A stretch of DNA of 64,000 nucleotides from Pagrus major (taxonomy: Eukaryota > Chordata > Actinopteri > Spariformes > Sparidae): contig NC_133215.1 in NCBI RefSeq assembly GCF_040436345.1, positions 23,363,806-23,427,805 on the forward strand, given 5' to 3'. Each line of letters starts with the position of its first letter. The first letter of the stretch is position 1. Positions 28,641-38,340 of this stretch are shown one piece after another. The notes under the pieces were generated by a model. It ran no database searches, was not told where the DNA came from, and saw only the letters and a list, made by a program, of their open reading frames with translations. The translations under genes were made by a program, and so were the position numbers.

Positions 28641-29516
28641 GACTTTCCCTGGTGGCTATGTGGCAGGGGCTGTAGTCAGAGCTCTTTTCAAGTATGCTCA
28701 TGTGAGATGTTGTGGGTAAAAGCGACAAAATGAAATATCACAATGTTTTTTACCAAATACGTAGATATCGGTATTGCAACAATATTGTAGAGATGACTAT
28801 TGAAAGTCTTCGTCATCTTCCTTCTTCCTCTTCTTCCTTTATCTTCTTGCTTCCTTCTGCTTCCCTTTTCTTCTCTAATTCAGCCTTTAAACCCAGGAAA
28901 AGACAACACATATGCCACATCTCGATATCATGATGTCCAAAATCTAAGATTACATGTACTCTGACATCACAAAAACGATATGATATTGATATATTACCCA
29001 GCCCTAGTAGGAAGTTCCATTTACCCAACAGCATTAGAACTGATGACACAATAGGACTAATAATAAATAAGAAAATGGCACTCACTTTTTTACAATCAGC
29101 TCTGAACTCATTGCAATGTCATTTGACACAGTAACAAATAGGAGATGTGTGCATAGAGCACCCCCTAATGGCTGTGTAAGCAACTACAATACGTGTTTCT
29201 AGTGTTTGACTGAATGATGAGGGGACAGAGCGTGACAAGATACTCAGTCGAGCGTTAGTAACAGTATGAATAATTTCCAGCCTTTGAGTCAAGCAGTAAG
29301 GCAGGCATGATGTAACCTGGAAAAGACACTTTGCTGAGGTGTATTTATATCTGTGAGGATTGTCAGGCAGAGGCTACAGTTCACGTTGGCAAACCGTTCT
29401 GTTCTGTTTTTCAGATTTTTGACAACGAGCTGAAGGAGCAGGAGAGGGAGGTGTGTTTCGTCGACATCGCCTACGATGAGATCCCAGAGCGCTACTATAA
29501 AGAGTCTGAGGTGAGC

Positions 29517-29566
<50 letters not shown>

Positions 29567-30076
29567 GCTCGTGGCTACTGGGAATTCACACCACTGCAGG
29601 GGTGTAAATGCAGTATTGAACCTTGAGGTGCAGTAGTAAAACAATGTGATTTAGATGAAACGCTATGATTTCAGTTTGTCATGTTGTGATCCTTGTGTTT
29701 GAATTGTTTTATATCCAGTATTTTTAATACTGTATTTTTAATTTGTTATTGAAGCCCAAGCACTCGGTCTAATACGAACTTTGGGGACTTGAGACCTCAA
29801 TCCCACTCGTCTATCAGCTGCACTTCTGAGTCTGTGAAGTGTGAGAGCTGGTAATTGTCTTCAGAGAGGTTTGATAACAGATTGCCTCAACTCTAATGAG
29901 TCTGAATAGAAATTCTCCAAGGACCAGAGGGGTTAATTCAAATTGTACTTAATACTAGAATTCAGTCATGCATCTAATTTTAGGTTCTTCAATACTTCTC
30001 TCCACTGGGGAGTTGTTTCTCCACTGGGATGCAGAAACAACGATGCCTGAAGGTTTGGGTTAATTATTGTAGTATT

Positions 30077-30117
<41 letters not shown>

Positions 30118-33100
30118 CATTCCCCACTGTTGCAGGACTTGAGATATTTCAAGTCAGACAAGACGTCGCGGGGGATTCTTCAGGAGGGCTGGAGGGACAC
30201 CCAGGATCCCATCATGTGCTCGTACAAACTGGTCACTGTCAAGTTCGAGGTGTGGGGTCTGCAGACCCGTGTGGAGCAGTTTGTACACAAGGTAACAAAA
30301 ACATGTTGGATCTTTTCTTTTAGTCATAGATGAACCTTGGTTTTAAGTTGCAGTAATGTATCTTTACATATATCCTTTTTTGCTTGGCTAAGTTCATCTC
30401 TTGGTCCATTGTTCTTAGAAACACAATTGGATAACATACACAAATTCATATTTTTTTCATATCCTGTTTTATTAAAACAAATAACAACAATTGTCAGTAG
30501 AGAATAATGATAAAACACATATTATGCATAACCAGTCACAATGCATGACTAGTTTAACATGTTCAGCTCATCTTTCAGTTGATTCTGTAACTGATATGAT
30601 GATATTTACAAATATGTACGTAATTATTGTAAGGGATAGGCTTAGATACAGTGGTCAACTTAAAGCAGATCAGTGAAGTCTCCATGACTGTTGTCCTGCA
30701 GGTTGAATCTTGATTATTTTGCTTTTAAACATAGTAACATATAATGACTTTTTAAAAAAAAGATAAAAAAGAGTAATTTTCTGACTGTTGTGTTGTGTTA
30801 TAGGTGGTTCGGGATGTGCTGCTGCTGGGACATCGACAGGCATTTGCCTGGGTGGATGAGTGGATTGGTAGGTTTTTCTACTGTCATGCTGTCCACACAC
30901 ACTCCAGCAACATTTCAGTCTTTCAGTTATCAACTATTCACTGACACCAAATTTTAATAAATGCATTGCCTACACAATAGCATTGAGTTTTCTTATTTAA
31001 ATACGAATAGAACATATTATCTGTAATCATACATCGAAGCAATCTTTTTCTTTTTCATTGTTGTGTATTGTGAATTACTGCAGAGTTGAACCTTTAAGGA
31101 AGATTTCTAACTCTTCTTGAACTATTATGTTTTATAACTGATTATCCTTTGAAATGTTAGCACTGTCGTGATATAAATTACTGTGTTATTACTTTTTATT
31201 TAGAGTTCGGTGTGCATGAAAAATCACTCAACCTGCACTGTCACTGCCAGTCTTGCTCATTCTCCTACAGCATGGATCCTCCTCTTGGTATCACCACTAA
31301 CACACTAAAAACAAACACTGTCCTGTTGTGTCCAGACATGGTCTGTGTTTGTTTCAAATAAAACCTGCACGAGACAAATAACTCTTAAACCGCACTCTTT
31401 CATGTTTCATGTTGGAGAAATTCATGAGTTTGTTGAGAATCAACCGTAGACACAGTACTTGTATAAATGTTGCAATACTGTTAAACTAATTTTAAATGTA
31501 TTTGGCACTGTTTTCCAAACTTACCAGACCTACCTCTATGTATGGGTGTAAATCTAACTAACAAATTGGCCGCAATTACATAGAGAGATAATTAGAAATG
31601 TACCTCAGTGAAGAATGATGCACTTACTGAAACATGAAAGCTGCCTCTGTCCGCTTGCGTGCGAGTCTGGCTGCACAAGAGGCAGCCCTGTTTGCAGCCA
31701 TAAGTGACTGCAACACATTTGCTCACTCTCAGCTTTTTCCATAGCTGCAGGGCATAAAGATAACAAGCCTGTTATCTTTGCCATGAAACATGTTCCTCTC
31801 CTCTCCTCTATAACCACTAACCTTTACCACAACTCCCTACAACCCAGATGCTTGAAATACTCCCTCAGTGTGAAATGAATCTGCCCAGAGAATAGAGCTA
31901 GGTGTTGCTTTCATGTGCTTCCAATGATCCAACCTCTTCTTTTGGTGTGGATTATTCTGGCTTTTTCTTTATCTTGAAACGTCCTTGACCTCATACTTCC
32001 TTTCCTCCCTTATTCCTTGAGTGGCTCAGATTTGTCTGGCTGTCTCCTGTAAACTCTCTGGGTCATGGGAAGCTAGCACTGTGACCTCTATAGCTTTTAA
32101 CCTTAAAAAGCTGTAATCATCAGCTAAACACACTATACTCACCCAAGGAGTGCACCTTTGCACCTAACCCTTCCCCTTTTCCACATTTCCGTCAACTGGA
32201 GTGCCATTATGGAGGATTTACCAACATCTCAACCCTGGTTCCACCCCTCCCCCCTTCTTCCAGATATGACTTTGGATGATGTGCGGGATTACGAGAGACA
32301 AATGCATGAGAAAACCAACATTAAAGTCGTAAATTGCCATGAGCAGCAAGAGCATTCCACAACAAACCCATCTTCCCTGGATGACATAGAGATCCATGAC
32401 AAAGCAAGCGTATGTGTCTTTTTCATTGTTTCTTCAGTCCGTTGTCCCTCCTGTCTCATATTTGAACCATTGCTGTCTGTGAATGAAGTTTTCACAGTTG
32501 CATATAACTTTCCACATACATCCACTCATTCTGTCCTACATTGAGTCAAACGATGCATACAAGAACTGTTGAACATGTGAAGAATATAATCGATAATGTC
32601 TGCAAAAATTCCCCAAAGGTTTGGAAAGGTATCTAGGAAACCTAAAGCAACACAAATGAACACTAGAAACATATTGGTAATTAAGATAAGACAATATGAG
32701 CTGAGAAAAAAACAAAACAGTACTTGTTTTTGGTTTTTGAATCTTGATGTGTGTTTTTCTGCTCTAATAATAATTAGAACATGGTGCCTACATTACCCAC
32801 AATGCAACTTAGCCCCCGAGTGACAGGCAATGTATCTGTTTTTCTCACATATGCAGCAGTACTCCCCAAGACCTATAATAACAGTTTATTGTGTAAAATT
32901 GGTTTACTTACCCTTTTTAAAAACTACATTTTGTCTACAAAGAGTAAATACAATTCTACTTTCCAAATCTTCCACTCACTGTTACCAATTGGTCTTTTTC
33001 CAATCCAGACATGACGATGGATGAGGTGAGAGAGTTTGAGCGCGCCATCCAGGAGGCTACCAACGAGAAGATCGGGATATTTCCTCCGTCGATCTCCATC

Positions 33101-33367
33101 AGCGAGACGCCCCTGTCCTCCTGTGCCCTCACCGGCCCTGCCAGCGCCCCCTCCACCCCCATGTGCACTGATGCGCCTGAGTCCCTCTCTGTCCCCAAGG
33201 ACCGACCCCGCAAAAAGTCCGCTCCGGAAACCCTGACCCTCCCTGACCCTGCCCCTAGTGGCGTCCCCCAGGGCTCTAACATGAGCCCACTACCCGTTTC
33301 AAACCACCTCCAATCAACCACACCGCCATCTTCCAACTCTGATCTTACTGAGATGGATGAGCAGTAG
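16872..33367 (+). CDS. pitpnc1: Cytoplasmic phosphatidylinositol transfer protein 1, pitpnc1 (5' end missing); gene overview
   Basis: Joined coding exons: 16872-17020, 21204-21292, 22467-22474, 24347-24418, 29415-29510, 30136-30291, 30804-30867, optional 31204-31287, then either 32264-32544 or 33009-33367. Every junction has GT and AG and every phase matches. The protein is the START-like lipid transfer domain of the class II (RdgB-beta) family, which carries phosphatidylinositol and phosphatidic acid between membranes. Diagnostic peptides are IGQLYMISKHSHEQSDRGEG, KIFYVTEKAWNYYPY, IPERYYKESE, IMCSYKLVTVKFEVWGLQTR and FAWVDEW. The long terminal exon adds a Ser/Pro-rich tail containing RPRKKSAPETLTLPDP, which in human PITPNC1 is a regulated region near 14-3-3 binding (family knowledge). 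Only the first coding exon is missing. Fish can carry duplicates a and b; I cannot tell which this is. Confidence 0.93.
17934..18351. repeat. minisatellite of about 30-bp hairpin units flanked by direct repeats
   Basis: About a dozen units of the form GTTAGCTTCTCTAACAGGCTAAC plus a short spacer (ATCGGT, ATCGAT and variants) lie head to tail from about 17965 to 18312. Each unit carries self-complementary arms GTTAGC and GCTAAC. The array is bracketed by two direct copies of TTCTTAGATATGCTCA(C/T)GCC plus ATTACACCT, at 17934-17964 and 18321-18351. It lies inside a pitpnc1 intron. Confidence 0.9.
19489..19510. repeat. (GA)n microsatellite
   Basis: Short GA tract inside the pitpnc1 intron. Confidence 0.8.
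20695..20850. repeat. dispersed teleost repeat fragment
   Basis: The wording CCTTGAGCAACTCCCTCAAA, TGGAGCTGCTCAGTGG and GTATGAATGTGTGTAACTGT resembles a very common fish repeat that usually reads toward a GAATGTGAACG tail, which is also present at about 20821. Recognition is from memory; exact family not assigned. Confidence 0.5.
21204..21292 (+). CDS. pitpnc1: pitpnc1 exon 3
   Basis: Acceptor CTCTGCAG, donor GTGAGC, 89 nt. The first base completes Ser, then KLPSWARAVVPKIFYVTEK continues to AWNYYPYTVT and one leftover base. This is the strongly conserved strand-helix region of the PITP fold. Confidence 0.94.
21293..22466 (+). other. pitpnc1: pitpnc1 intron before the microexon
   Basis: Intron of 1,174 nt. 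Bases from about 21327 to 21560 (AGGTGTAATATGTAAGAAAT onward, with many TAGCT words) resemble a dispersed fish DNA-transposon derivative; low certainty. The acceptor GGCCTGTAG ends at 22466. Confidence 0.7.
22467..22474 (+). CDS. pitpnc1: pitpnc1 8-nt microexon
   Basis: AATATACA lies between an AG acceptor (CCTGTAG) and a strong GTAAGT donor. With the G left by the previous exon it reads GAA TAT ACA, Glu-Tyr-Thr, restoring the YPYT-V-T-EYT-CSFLPKF order expected in PITPNC1 and correcting the frame for the next exon. Without it the reading frame breaks. It is too short for exon-finding programs. Confidence 0.9.
22475..24346 (+). other. pitpnc1: pitpnc1 intron
   Basis: 1.9-kb intron with a (CA)n tract at 22926-22957. 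Otherwise I see nothing I can name. A polypyrimidine tract TTTTTTTTTTCCCACAG precedes the next exon. Confidence 0.8.
24347..24418 (+). CDS. pitpnc1: pitpnc1 exon 5
   Basis: 72 nt, phase 0 in and out, CSFLPKFSIHIETKYEDNKG then CNDN, with acceptor CCCACAG and donor GTGAGT. The IETKYEDNKG peptide is typical of the PITPNC1 branch. Confidence 0.94.
26108..26177. repeat. (CA)n microsatellite, compound
   Basis: Two CA tracts separated by TGTGCGC-containing spacers. Confidence 0.85.
27929..28190 (-). mobile_element. probable LINE (L2/CR1-like) 3' end with (ATTG)n tail
   Basis: A (CAAT)n tract at 27929-27966 runs into AAAGCTTTATTGTCATTTAG, then text ending GATCAGCAGTTCAGCAATCT and GAAGGAAGCTGTTGATTGA. 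Read on the minus strand this is a retroposon-like 3' region ending in an ATTG microsatellite, a habit of L2/CR1-type LINEs. I recognise similar text as a frequent fish repeat. The exact family is inference. Confidence 0.5.
28577..28635. repeat. (CA)n microsatellite
   Basis: About 29 near-perfect CA units in a pitpnc1 intron. Confidence 0.95.
28715..29008. mobile_element. non-autonomous DNA transposon relic with ATATCG-rich ends
   Basis: Left end AAATATCACAATGTTTTTTA / GATATCGGTATTGCAACAAT and right end ATCTCGATATCATGATGTCC / GATATTGATATATTACCCAG plus CCCTA are roughly inverted relative to each other. This is a familiar fish element with termini reading CAGGGCTGGG(T)AATATATCG on the opposite strand. 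The middle has been replaced by a CTTCTTCC tract. Family assignment is from memory. Confidence 0.5.
29415..29510 (+). CDS. pitpnc1: pitpnc1 exon 6
   Basis: 96 nt, phase 0, acceptor TTTTCAG, donor GTGAGC. Reads IFDNELKEQEREVCFVDIAY then DEIPERYYKESE. The donor runs directly into a GT microsatellite. Confidence 0.94.
29511..30135 (+). repeat. pitpnc1: pitpnc1 intron with (GT)n tracts at both splice sites
   Basis: A 625-nt intron whose 5' end carries (GT)n at about 29518-29562, starting seven bases after the exon, and whose 3' end carries (GT)n at about 30079-30115, some 20 bases before the acceptor TTGCAG. The rest of the intron is unremarkable. Confidence 0.93.
30136..30291 (+). CDS. pitpnc1: pitpnc1 exon 7
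   Basis: 156 nt, phase 0 in and out. Reads DLRYFKSDKTSRGILQEGWR then DTQDPIMCSYKLVTVKFEVW and GLQTRVEQFVHK. Acceptor TTGCAG, donor GTAACA. The best conserved exon of the domain. Confidence 0.96.
30292..30803 (+). other. pitpnc1: pitpnc1 intron
   Basis: 512-nt intron in which I see nothing notable. The acceptor TTATAG ends at 30803. Confidence 0.8.
30804..30867 (+). CDS. pitpnc1: pitpnc1 exon 8
   Basis: 64 nt. Reads VVRDVLLLGHRQAFAWVDEW then I and one leftover base (G), which can be joined to any of three downstream acceptors that all enter in phase 1 (31204, 32264, 33009). Donor GTAGGT. Confidence 0.94.
31204..31287 (+). CDS. pitpnc1: candidate 84-nt cassette exon of pitpnc1
   Basis: An open stretch of exactly 84 nt sits between TTTTATTTAG and GTATCA. 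It enters and leaves in phase 1, so inclusion adds 28 residues without changing frame: EFGVHEKSLNLHCHCQSCSF and SYSMDPPL. The insert would fall just after DEWI, before the C-terminal helix, and contributes a His/Cys-rich patch (HCHCQSC). I know of no such insert in mammalian PITPNC1. It is a prediction from phase and splice signals only; a chance open stretch of this size is quite possible. Confidence 0.4.
31288..32263 (+). other. pitpnc1: pitpnc1 intron (after cassette candidate)
   Basis: Nothing nameable. It ends in a C/T-rich tract, CCCTTCTTCCAG, ahead of the alternative terminal exon. Confidence 0.7.
32264..32544 (+). CDS. pitpnc1: pitpnc1 alternative terminal exon (short-tail isoform)
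   Basis: The leftover G of exon 8 plus AT gives Asp, then MTLDDVRDYERQMHEKTNIK continues, with SSLDDIEIHDKAS further on. This parallels the human short isoform, which has a VREYEKNMHEQTNIKV-type helix and a DDIES tail. The frame stays open to a TGA at 32542-32544. A GTATGT at 32410-32415, right after the DKAS codons, could instead be a donor to a further exon in phase 0, so the exact C terminus is uncertain. It cannot splice in frame to the 33009 exon, which needs phase 1, so the two ends are mutually exclusive. Confidence 0.82.
32545..33008 (+). other. pitpnc1: pitpnc1 intron before the long terminal exon, with a MITE fragment
   Basis: 464 nt. GCCTACATTACCCACAATGC at about 32787 belongs to the same family as the palindromic element at 37372-37792. 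The acceptor TTTTTCCAATCCAG ends at 33008. Confidence 0.7.
32783..32832. repeat. fragment of the palindromic MITE family
   Basis: Shares GCCTACATTACCCACAATGC plus AACT and then CGAGTGACAGGCAAT-like text with the right arm of the element at 37372-37792. Confidence 0.65.
33009..33367 (+). CDS. pitpnc1: pitpnc1 long terminal exon with stop
   Basis: Leftover G plus AC gives Asp, then MTMDEVREFERAIQEATNEK, then a Ser/Pro-rich tail with KDRPRKKSAPETLTLPDPAP, ending SDLTEMDEQ and TAG at 33365-33367. The first 20 residues form the C-terminal helix of the PITP domain. In human PITPNC1 the tail contains phosphorylation-dependent 14-3-3 binding sites and a PEST-like region (family knowledge). A 126-codon open frame on the opposite strand is its shadow. 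Confidence 0.94.
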
Positions 33368-36300
33368 AGGGACCTCGGGATGTCTTCCCCTATGCCTTGC
33401 TTTACTTAATCCCCTAACCCTATTGTCTTAGTAGCCCAACAAGACTAGCCTAACCTCCAGACACCAGTGCCCAGACGTTCAAGTTCTTTAGCCATATCCT
33501 TTGATTTGCCATAATCCTGGACACACAACAATCACTCTACGAGCCTTCATCAGTGTCATTAATACCATCCAGGCAGCTGTAGGCATAGCCACCCTTATGT
33601 GGCTGGTTTCCTCTTCCTGTGAGTTTAGCCAGCCGCATCTCTTATCTATTCTAACAACCACCTGTGATGTCTAATCAGAACAAAGAGCATCCGTAATTAT
33701 TTTTGTTGAGTGGCAGTGTCTTATGTTATATGAATAAATTATTCGTATTGTTTCCTTAGTGATGTTTTCTTCAGTCAGACAAGCTGATTGCTTTAAAGCT
33801 ATTAAACTATGAAGTAGCTGCCTTAGCACCACAGAGCCGGTGGTGCTCATTAGTTTTGACAATGTGCGCAAATGAATGAATGATGAATATTGTCAATTTT
33901 CACCCTGTAAAGTGGCTGGATGTGTTAAATTAGAAATACAATCAATGACACCAATTAGAGTAGCACATTAGACCTGATAAATCTAGTTTAACACACACCA
34001 GAAAGACAGCCAGTACCCTCATAATAGACTCGCTTAGAAGCTGTTTCCTGGGCCATTCAAATAGGCCTGCGGATCAGATTGCATCCATCCTTTTCCATCC
34101 CCAATCCAATTAAATAACAGATGCAAGATCAGTACAATCATAGAGCGTTTACACCTCAGGTCTCCCCAATTCTACCTGACTCACACTCCAAAGGCAGGGA
34201 TATTACTGTACCTTTCTCTCCCTGCTTATTGCCAAACAGCCACATTTTATACCTCCACAGATATTACAATACAGCAACTATTGTATGTACGATACCAGTC
34301 TACTTAACCCTTGCAATGTTTACACATCAGACACCTTGGAGGATTTGCATATTAGTGTTGTAGGTTAAGCTGTTGTTATATCTGCACTTGCGGTTTTAGC
34401 ATGACAGTTTGATGACTCTAAAATTGAATTTTTTGAAGTTTATTACTGCATATATCTTGCTAAAGTTGACTGAGAGGTCAGTATAATGAAAAACAACAAA
34501 AAAATTAAAATGTTGCCTGAAAATAATGCTGGAAATCTCATGTGACATAAACGTGATCCAATTTTATCAAATCAGCAAATCACTTTAATGTCATATGCAG
34601 GAACAAGGCCATTTTGGGGAGTTTTGAAGCGATGACTGATCTTTGTGCACAGTGGAGGCGATGAAGCTTGATTCGAGGTGAAGGGCACATGCATCAAGCT
34701 GACTTGAGTATGTGCTTTGTTAGCTGCATAGCATTTGCAAAAGTGCTGACACCTTTGCTTTGCCAGTGCTGGTTGGTAATACTGAGCCAGTGCTTTGGCG
34801 GGCACAGAAAATGATTTCAAAATGGGAACATCCTCTGCAGTGACCATTAGTTCTGCGGGTTTTGTACTGCAAGTTACCATAAAACCCTAAAGGAGAAACA
34901 AATATATGAAGACAGCTAGTTATTCTTTGAACCCCTTATTTCCATACAATGATATTATTCAAAGAGGGTTTCATATGCTGCATGGAACGTTCACAACATA
35001 TATATTATGTGAAGTATAGTATATATGTATATACTGTAAATGAATGGATTGGTACAGTATATTTGGTGATGCAACTGTATGAAAAAAGTGAATGCCAACT
35101 ATGGAAGCTCTGTACTAATTTTGTATTATAGAAAAAGCTGATTTCGATTGAAATGTAAGCATGCCCAGAGAATATAGGCCTACAAACTCTTTCAACTCAG
35201 TGCCTCTGCATGCAACTATTGTATCATCGCCGACATGCGTGTAAACCAAAATCTTCTAGTTCATCTTTAGAAACACAAATTTTCATTGCATTTCTTTGCC
35301 TTTTTTCTGATGCATTGAACCAGTAAAAAAATGGGCTACAGCCCCGTAACACAGTAGCTGAACTACAACATAATCAGAGCAAATGAATCATATCAAACTA
35401 CATCATCAGTCTCTCAAGTTACAGGATTAACTTGTGACTATATTTTAGAAAACTGTTACATTTCTGTTCCCCTCTTCAAGCCAATGACTTGTAACTTTAC
35501 CGCGCAATTGCATTTCGCACTTTCCAGTCTTTTGACACCTTATTTGACAATGAAGAAATGTATTGCATCTTACACAGTCTTGTTGGGTTTGTTGGACCAA
35601 AGTCCTATCATACAGCATAGTGACTTCGAAGAGAGCAGGTCGAGGAGAGAGTCCTCAGTGGTCTTGCCATAAAAATACTGTTAATATTATGTACAGTTTC
35701 TCACTTGCTTTTGTTAAAAACAACAAAACTGTAGCTATTTATCTGTAACTGTAGCTTTTGTCTTTGCCTTTTGAGGATAAAAATGTTAGATACCAGTTAT
35801 TGGCACTCTGTATTGATCTATTATGTATAGATTATACATACTTACAACTCTGGTATTGGCCGTCTCTCTTGTCAGGCACACAGAGATCCAGGGATACGTT
35901 TGATCTACCATGGGCTATTAAAAATAATGCAAAATATCCAGTTGTGTAACATTAAGCTCTGCTCTGTTTAAAAGAGTAACATATTAGGTATTGTAAATAC
36001 TGTTGTTAATGACTAATATAGTAAGTTTCTTACATTGTTCTAAGTTGCATTACTGATGTGACATGAATGTGCTCAGTGATTTCAGACAGAAGGATATTCT
36101 TTAGTGTTTGTGCGATAAGGATGACATCTTCACAGACATGAGTAAAAGGTTGTTTTTTTTTTTTTTAATCTCGGAGTTATGTGTCTGTATCTATGAAGTC
36201 ATTGTCATCTATTGAGGATACCGATTTCAGTTCAGTTTGCTCTTCTCAATCGAGTATCTAGATTCCTCATTGTAGTGGTGCACTTTTGACTCTCCAGTTG

Positions 36301-36920
36301 CTTTTGGTGACCGTGCAGGGCAGAACATTTATTTGTGCAAGTTGCAAAACAAAATGAAGCTTTTCTTTTTAGTGGGGTGGCTGCTTTGACGTTTACTTGC
36401 CATGTTAATGGAGAGGTGATCAGCTTTTCTGTTCTTTCTTTTGTAGTAAACATGCTGTACTTTGATTTTGTGGTTGCTGTAATGTTTGAAGGAAAATCTA
36501 AATTAGTTGAACATTATTTTGTTGGATAAAAGGACCAAGCTTTTCACTCCTCCTCCCCTTCTAATGATGCAGTTTGCATTCAGCCAGGCTGTTGTGCTGT
36601 CCTCTGATAACTGGGACCTGTCTCACCAACCAGGATCACTGAGTTAGCTGTAGGACTGCGCTGAGTGGAACCAGGAACAGCTCTGTGTCCTTCACCAGGT
36701 GTGGTTCTGTATTAACCAGCTTTCTATGTAAATCCTGCCGTGTGAAACAGGCCTCAGAAGTGCCATTGGTGTTCGGCTGCTGGAAGTCGCTCTTAGTTCT
36801 TCCACTTTATCTAATATTGTATTTGTTATATTTTTACTGCTCTTTGAAGTTAATTTGGTTCTTTGTTGTAATTATTGTTTTACTTTTTCTGAAATAGACA
36901 AATAAACTTTACTAGCGATT
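33368..36920 (+). other. pitpnc1: pitpnc1 3' UTR
   Basis: From the stop to the polyadenylation signal AATAAA at 36901-36906, about 3.5 kb of AT-rich sequence without a credible coding exon. It contains several TGTAAATA- and ATTTA-type words of the kind bound by Pumilio and AU-rich-element proteins. The extent is inferred: an earlier polyadenylation site may be used. Confidence 0.6.
36901..36906 (+). terminator. pitpnc1: polyadenylation signal of pitpnc1
   Basis: AATAAA followed within about 25 bases by a TGTT-rich stretch (CAGTGTTATTATTCATTCTG). It is the best canonical signal between the stop codon and the convergent vwa7-like gene. Confidence 0.6.
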
Positions 36921-38340
36921 GCAACAGTGTTATTATTCATTCTGTTCACCATTCATGTTTCACATAAACCAATGAAAACCATACAGTGCAGCTCCCAAGT
37001 CAACAGTATCTTCCTACTCTAGGGGTCCTGCTGAAAGCTTATCTTTGCCTTTTTTACTACAAGCTGATGGTATTCTTTACTTGACCTCTGGGCCAAAACT
37101 CCACCTTAAACTCTAACACTATTTAAAAATTACAGCCACTAGAAATGTGTTTTTCTGTCCATTTTTGTTTTACGGTGTAATATTATTTTTAATGCATTTG
37201 TTATTTCTGTGGATAACTTGCTTAACTAAAGGGTGAAGACATGCGTAGAATGTGATCTTCCAGTCAATGAGTGACTCTCATTGACTGAGAGAGAGATCTT
37301 TTTCTTATAAAAGTAGTAATTTTACATTATAAAGATACTAAATTAAATTTGCTTCCAAAAGTGTGTTTAAAGGGTAACTCCACCATTTTTACACATTTAA
37401 CTGTGTTTAAAGGTCTTGGTGAGTACCACTGAATATGTGAAAAAAGTAGTATAAAGCCTTTTGTGACGCCAGAGGAAGCTGCATGCAATCTGATAAAGTG
37501 CCTCCAGTGTTGTCACTAAGTGGCTAAGTTGCATTGTGGGTAATGTAGGCACCAGTTTTTGAAAAGGCAGAAAAAAGTGGAAGAAAATAGGTGATATCTC
37601 TGGTTCTTCTGTATTCGATTAGATCATTTGTTTTTAAGCAAAGTCAAACGGTGAGTGGACTGCTTTTTAAAACCTGGGGCCTACATTACCCACAATGCAA
37701 CTGAGTGATATCACTCGAGGCAATTTATCAGATTACATGCAGCTTCCTCTGGAGCCACTTAAGGCTTTATACCACATTTTCAACAGTTACCCTGTAAGTA
37801 ATATTTGCTAAGTTTTAGCAGCAACATGTACTTAATGTATTGTATAGGTTTTATAGACACAGGCTGAATTTAGAGTTAATTTTATTGTTCACCACCATCA
37901 AAAAACACTTAATGTTACCTGAATATCCCTTTAATACAACAGTGTTTCACAAATGTGCCACCAAGACACACATTAGAGGTAATGAAAAAGTATCTACTGA
38001 AACCTTAAAACTACTTGTGGAAAAATATTCAGTATTATTTGTAAGAGAGAGGTTGGAGGATTTTTTACTTTGCTGGCACTTCGACATTAGCTTTACCACT
38101 CTCTCCATGCTGTGATGGCTGCAACTAATCCACACACACCAGAAATATAAAGTAACTAAATTTTTGTATATATTCTCAACACAAAGCAGCCAAATTAAAA
38201 TAAATCAAAATGATACAGTTAAAACATATTCTTTTATACATCAAGAAATGAAAGAGATAGTAAATAAAATTCAAATACACCTGATGAAATAAATCAAAGA
38301 TACAATTCCATAATAACTCTGTAATTTCCATTTATCCCTT
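36921..38340. other. intergenic region between convergent pitpnc1 and vwa7-like genes
   Basis: Contains the palindromic element at 37372-37792 and AT-rich sequence. TTTATT at about 37880, which is AATAAA on the minus strand, is a possible polyadenylation signal for the vwa7-like gene. No coding sequence supported. Confidence 0.6.
37372..37792. mobile_element. palindromic MITE (about 420 bp)
   Basis: GGGTAACT at the left answers AGTTACCC at the right. Long inverted arms follow: left GTATAAAGCCTTTTGTGACG, CAGAGGAAGCTGCATGCAAT and TTGCATTGTGGGTAATGTAG; right CTACATTACCCACAATGCAA, ATTACATGCAGCTTCCTCTG and AAGGCTTTATACCAC. This is a foldback or MITE-type DNA transposon without coding capacity, of a kind common in percomorph fish (recognition from memory). 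A fragment of the same family lies at 32783. Confidence 0.82.

Larger units (their letters stand above)
24419..29414 (+). other. pitpnc1: pitpnc1 intron with several dispersed repeats
   Basis: 5.0-kb intron. It holds a CA tract (26108-26177), a LINE-like 3' end with a CAAT tract (27929-28190), a (CA)n tract (28577-28635) and a palindromic hAT-like element (28715-29008). No coding exon is supported. Confidence 0.8.

Noticed and set aside
32956-33336. 126-codon open frame opposite the pitpnc1 last exon
   Set aside because: Antisense shadow of a GC-rich conserved coding exon; no independent features.
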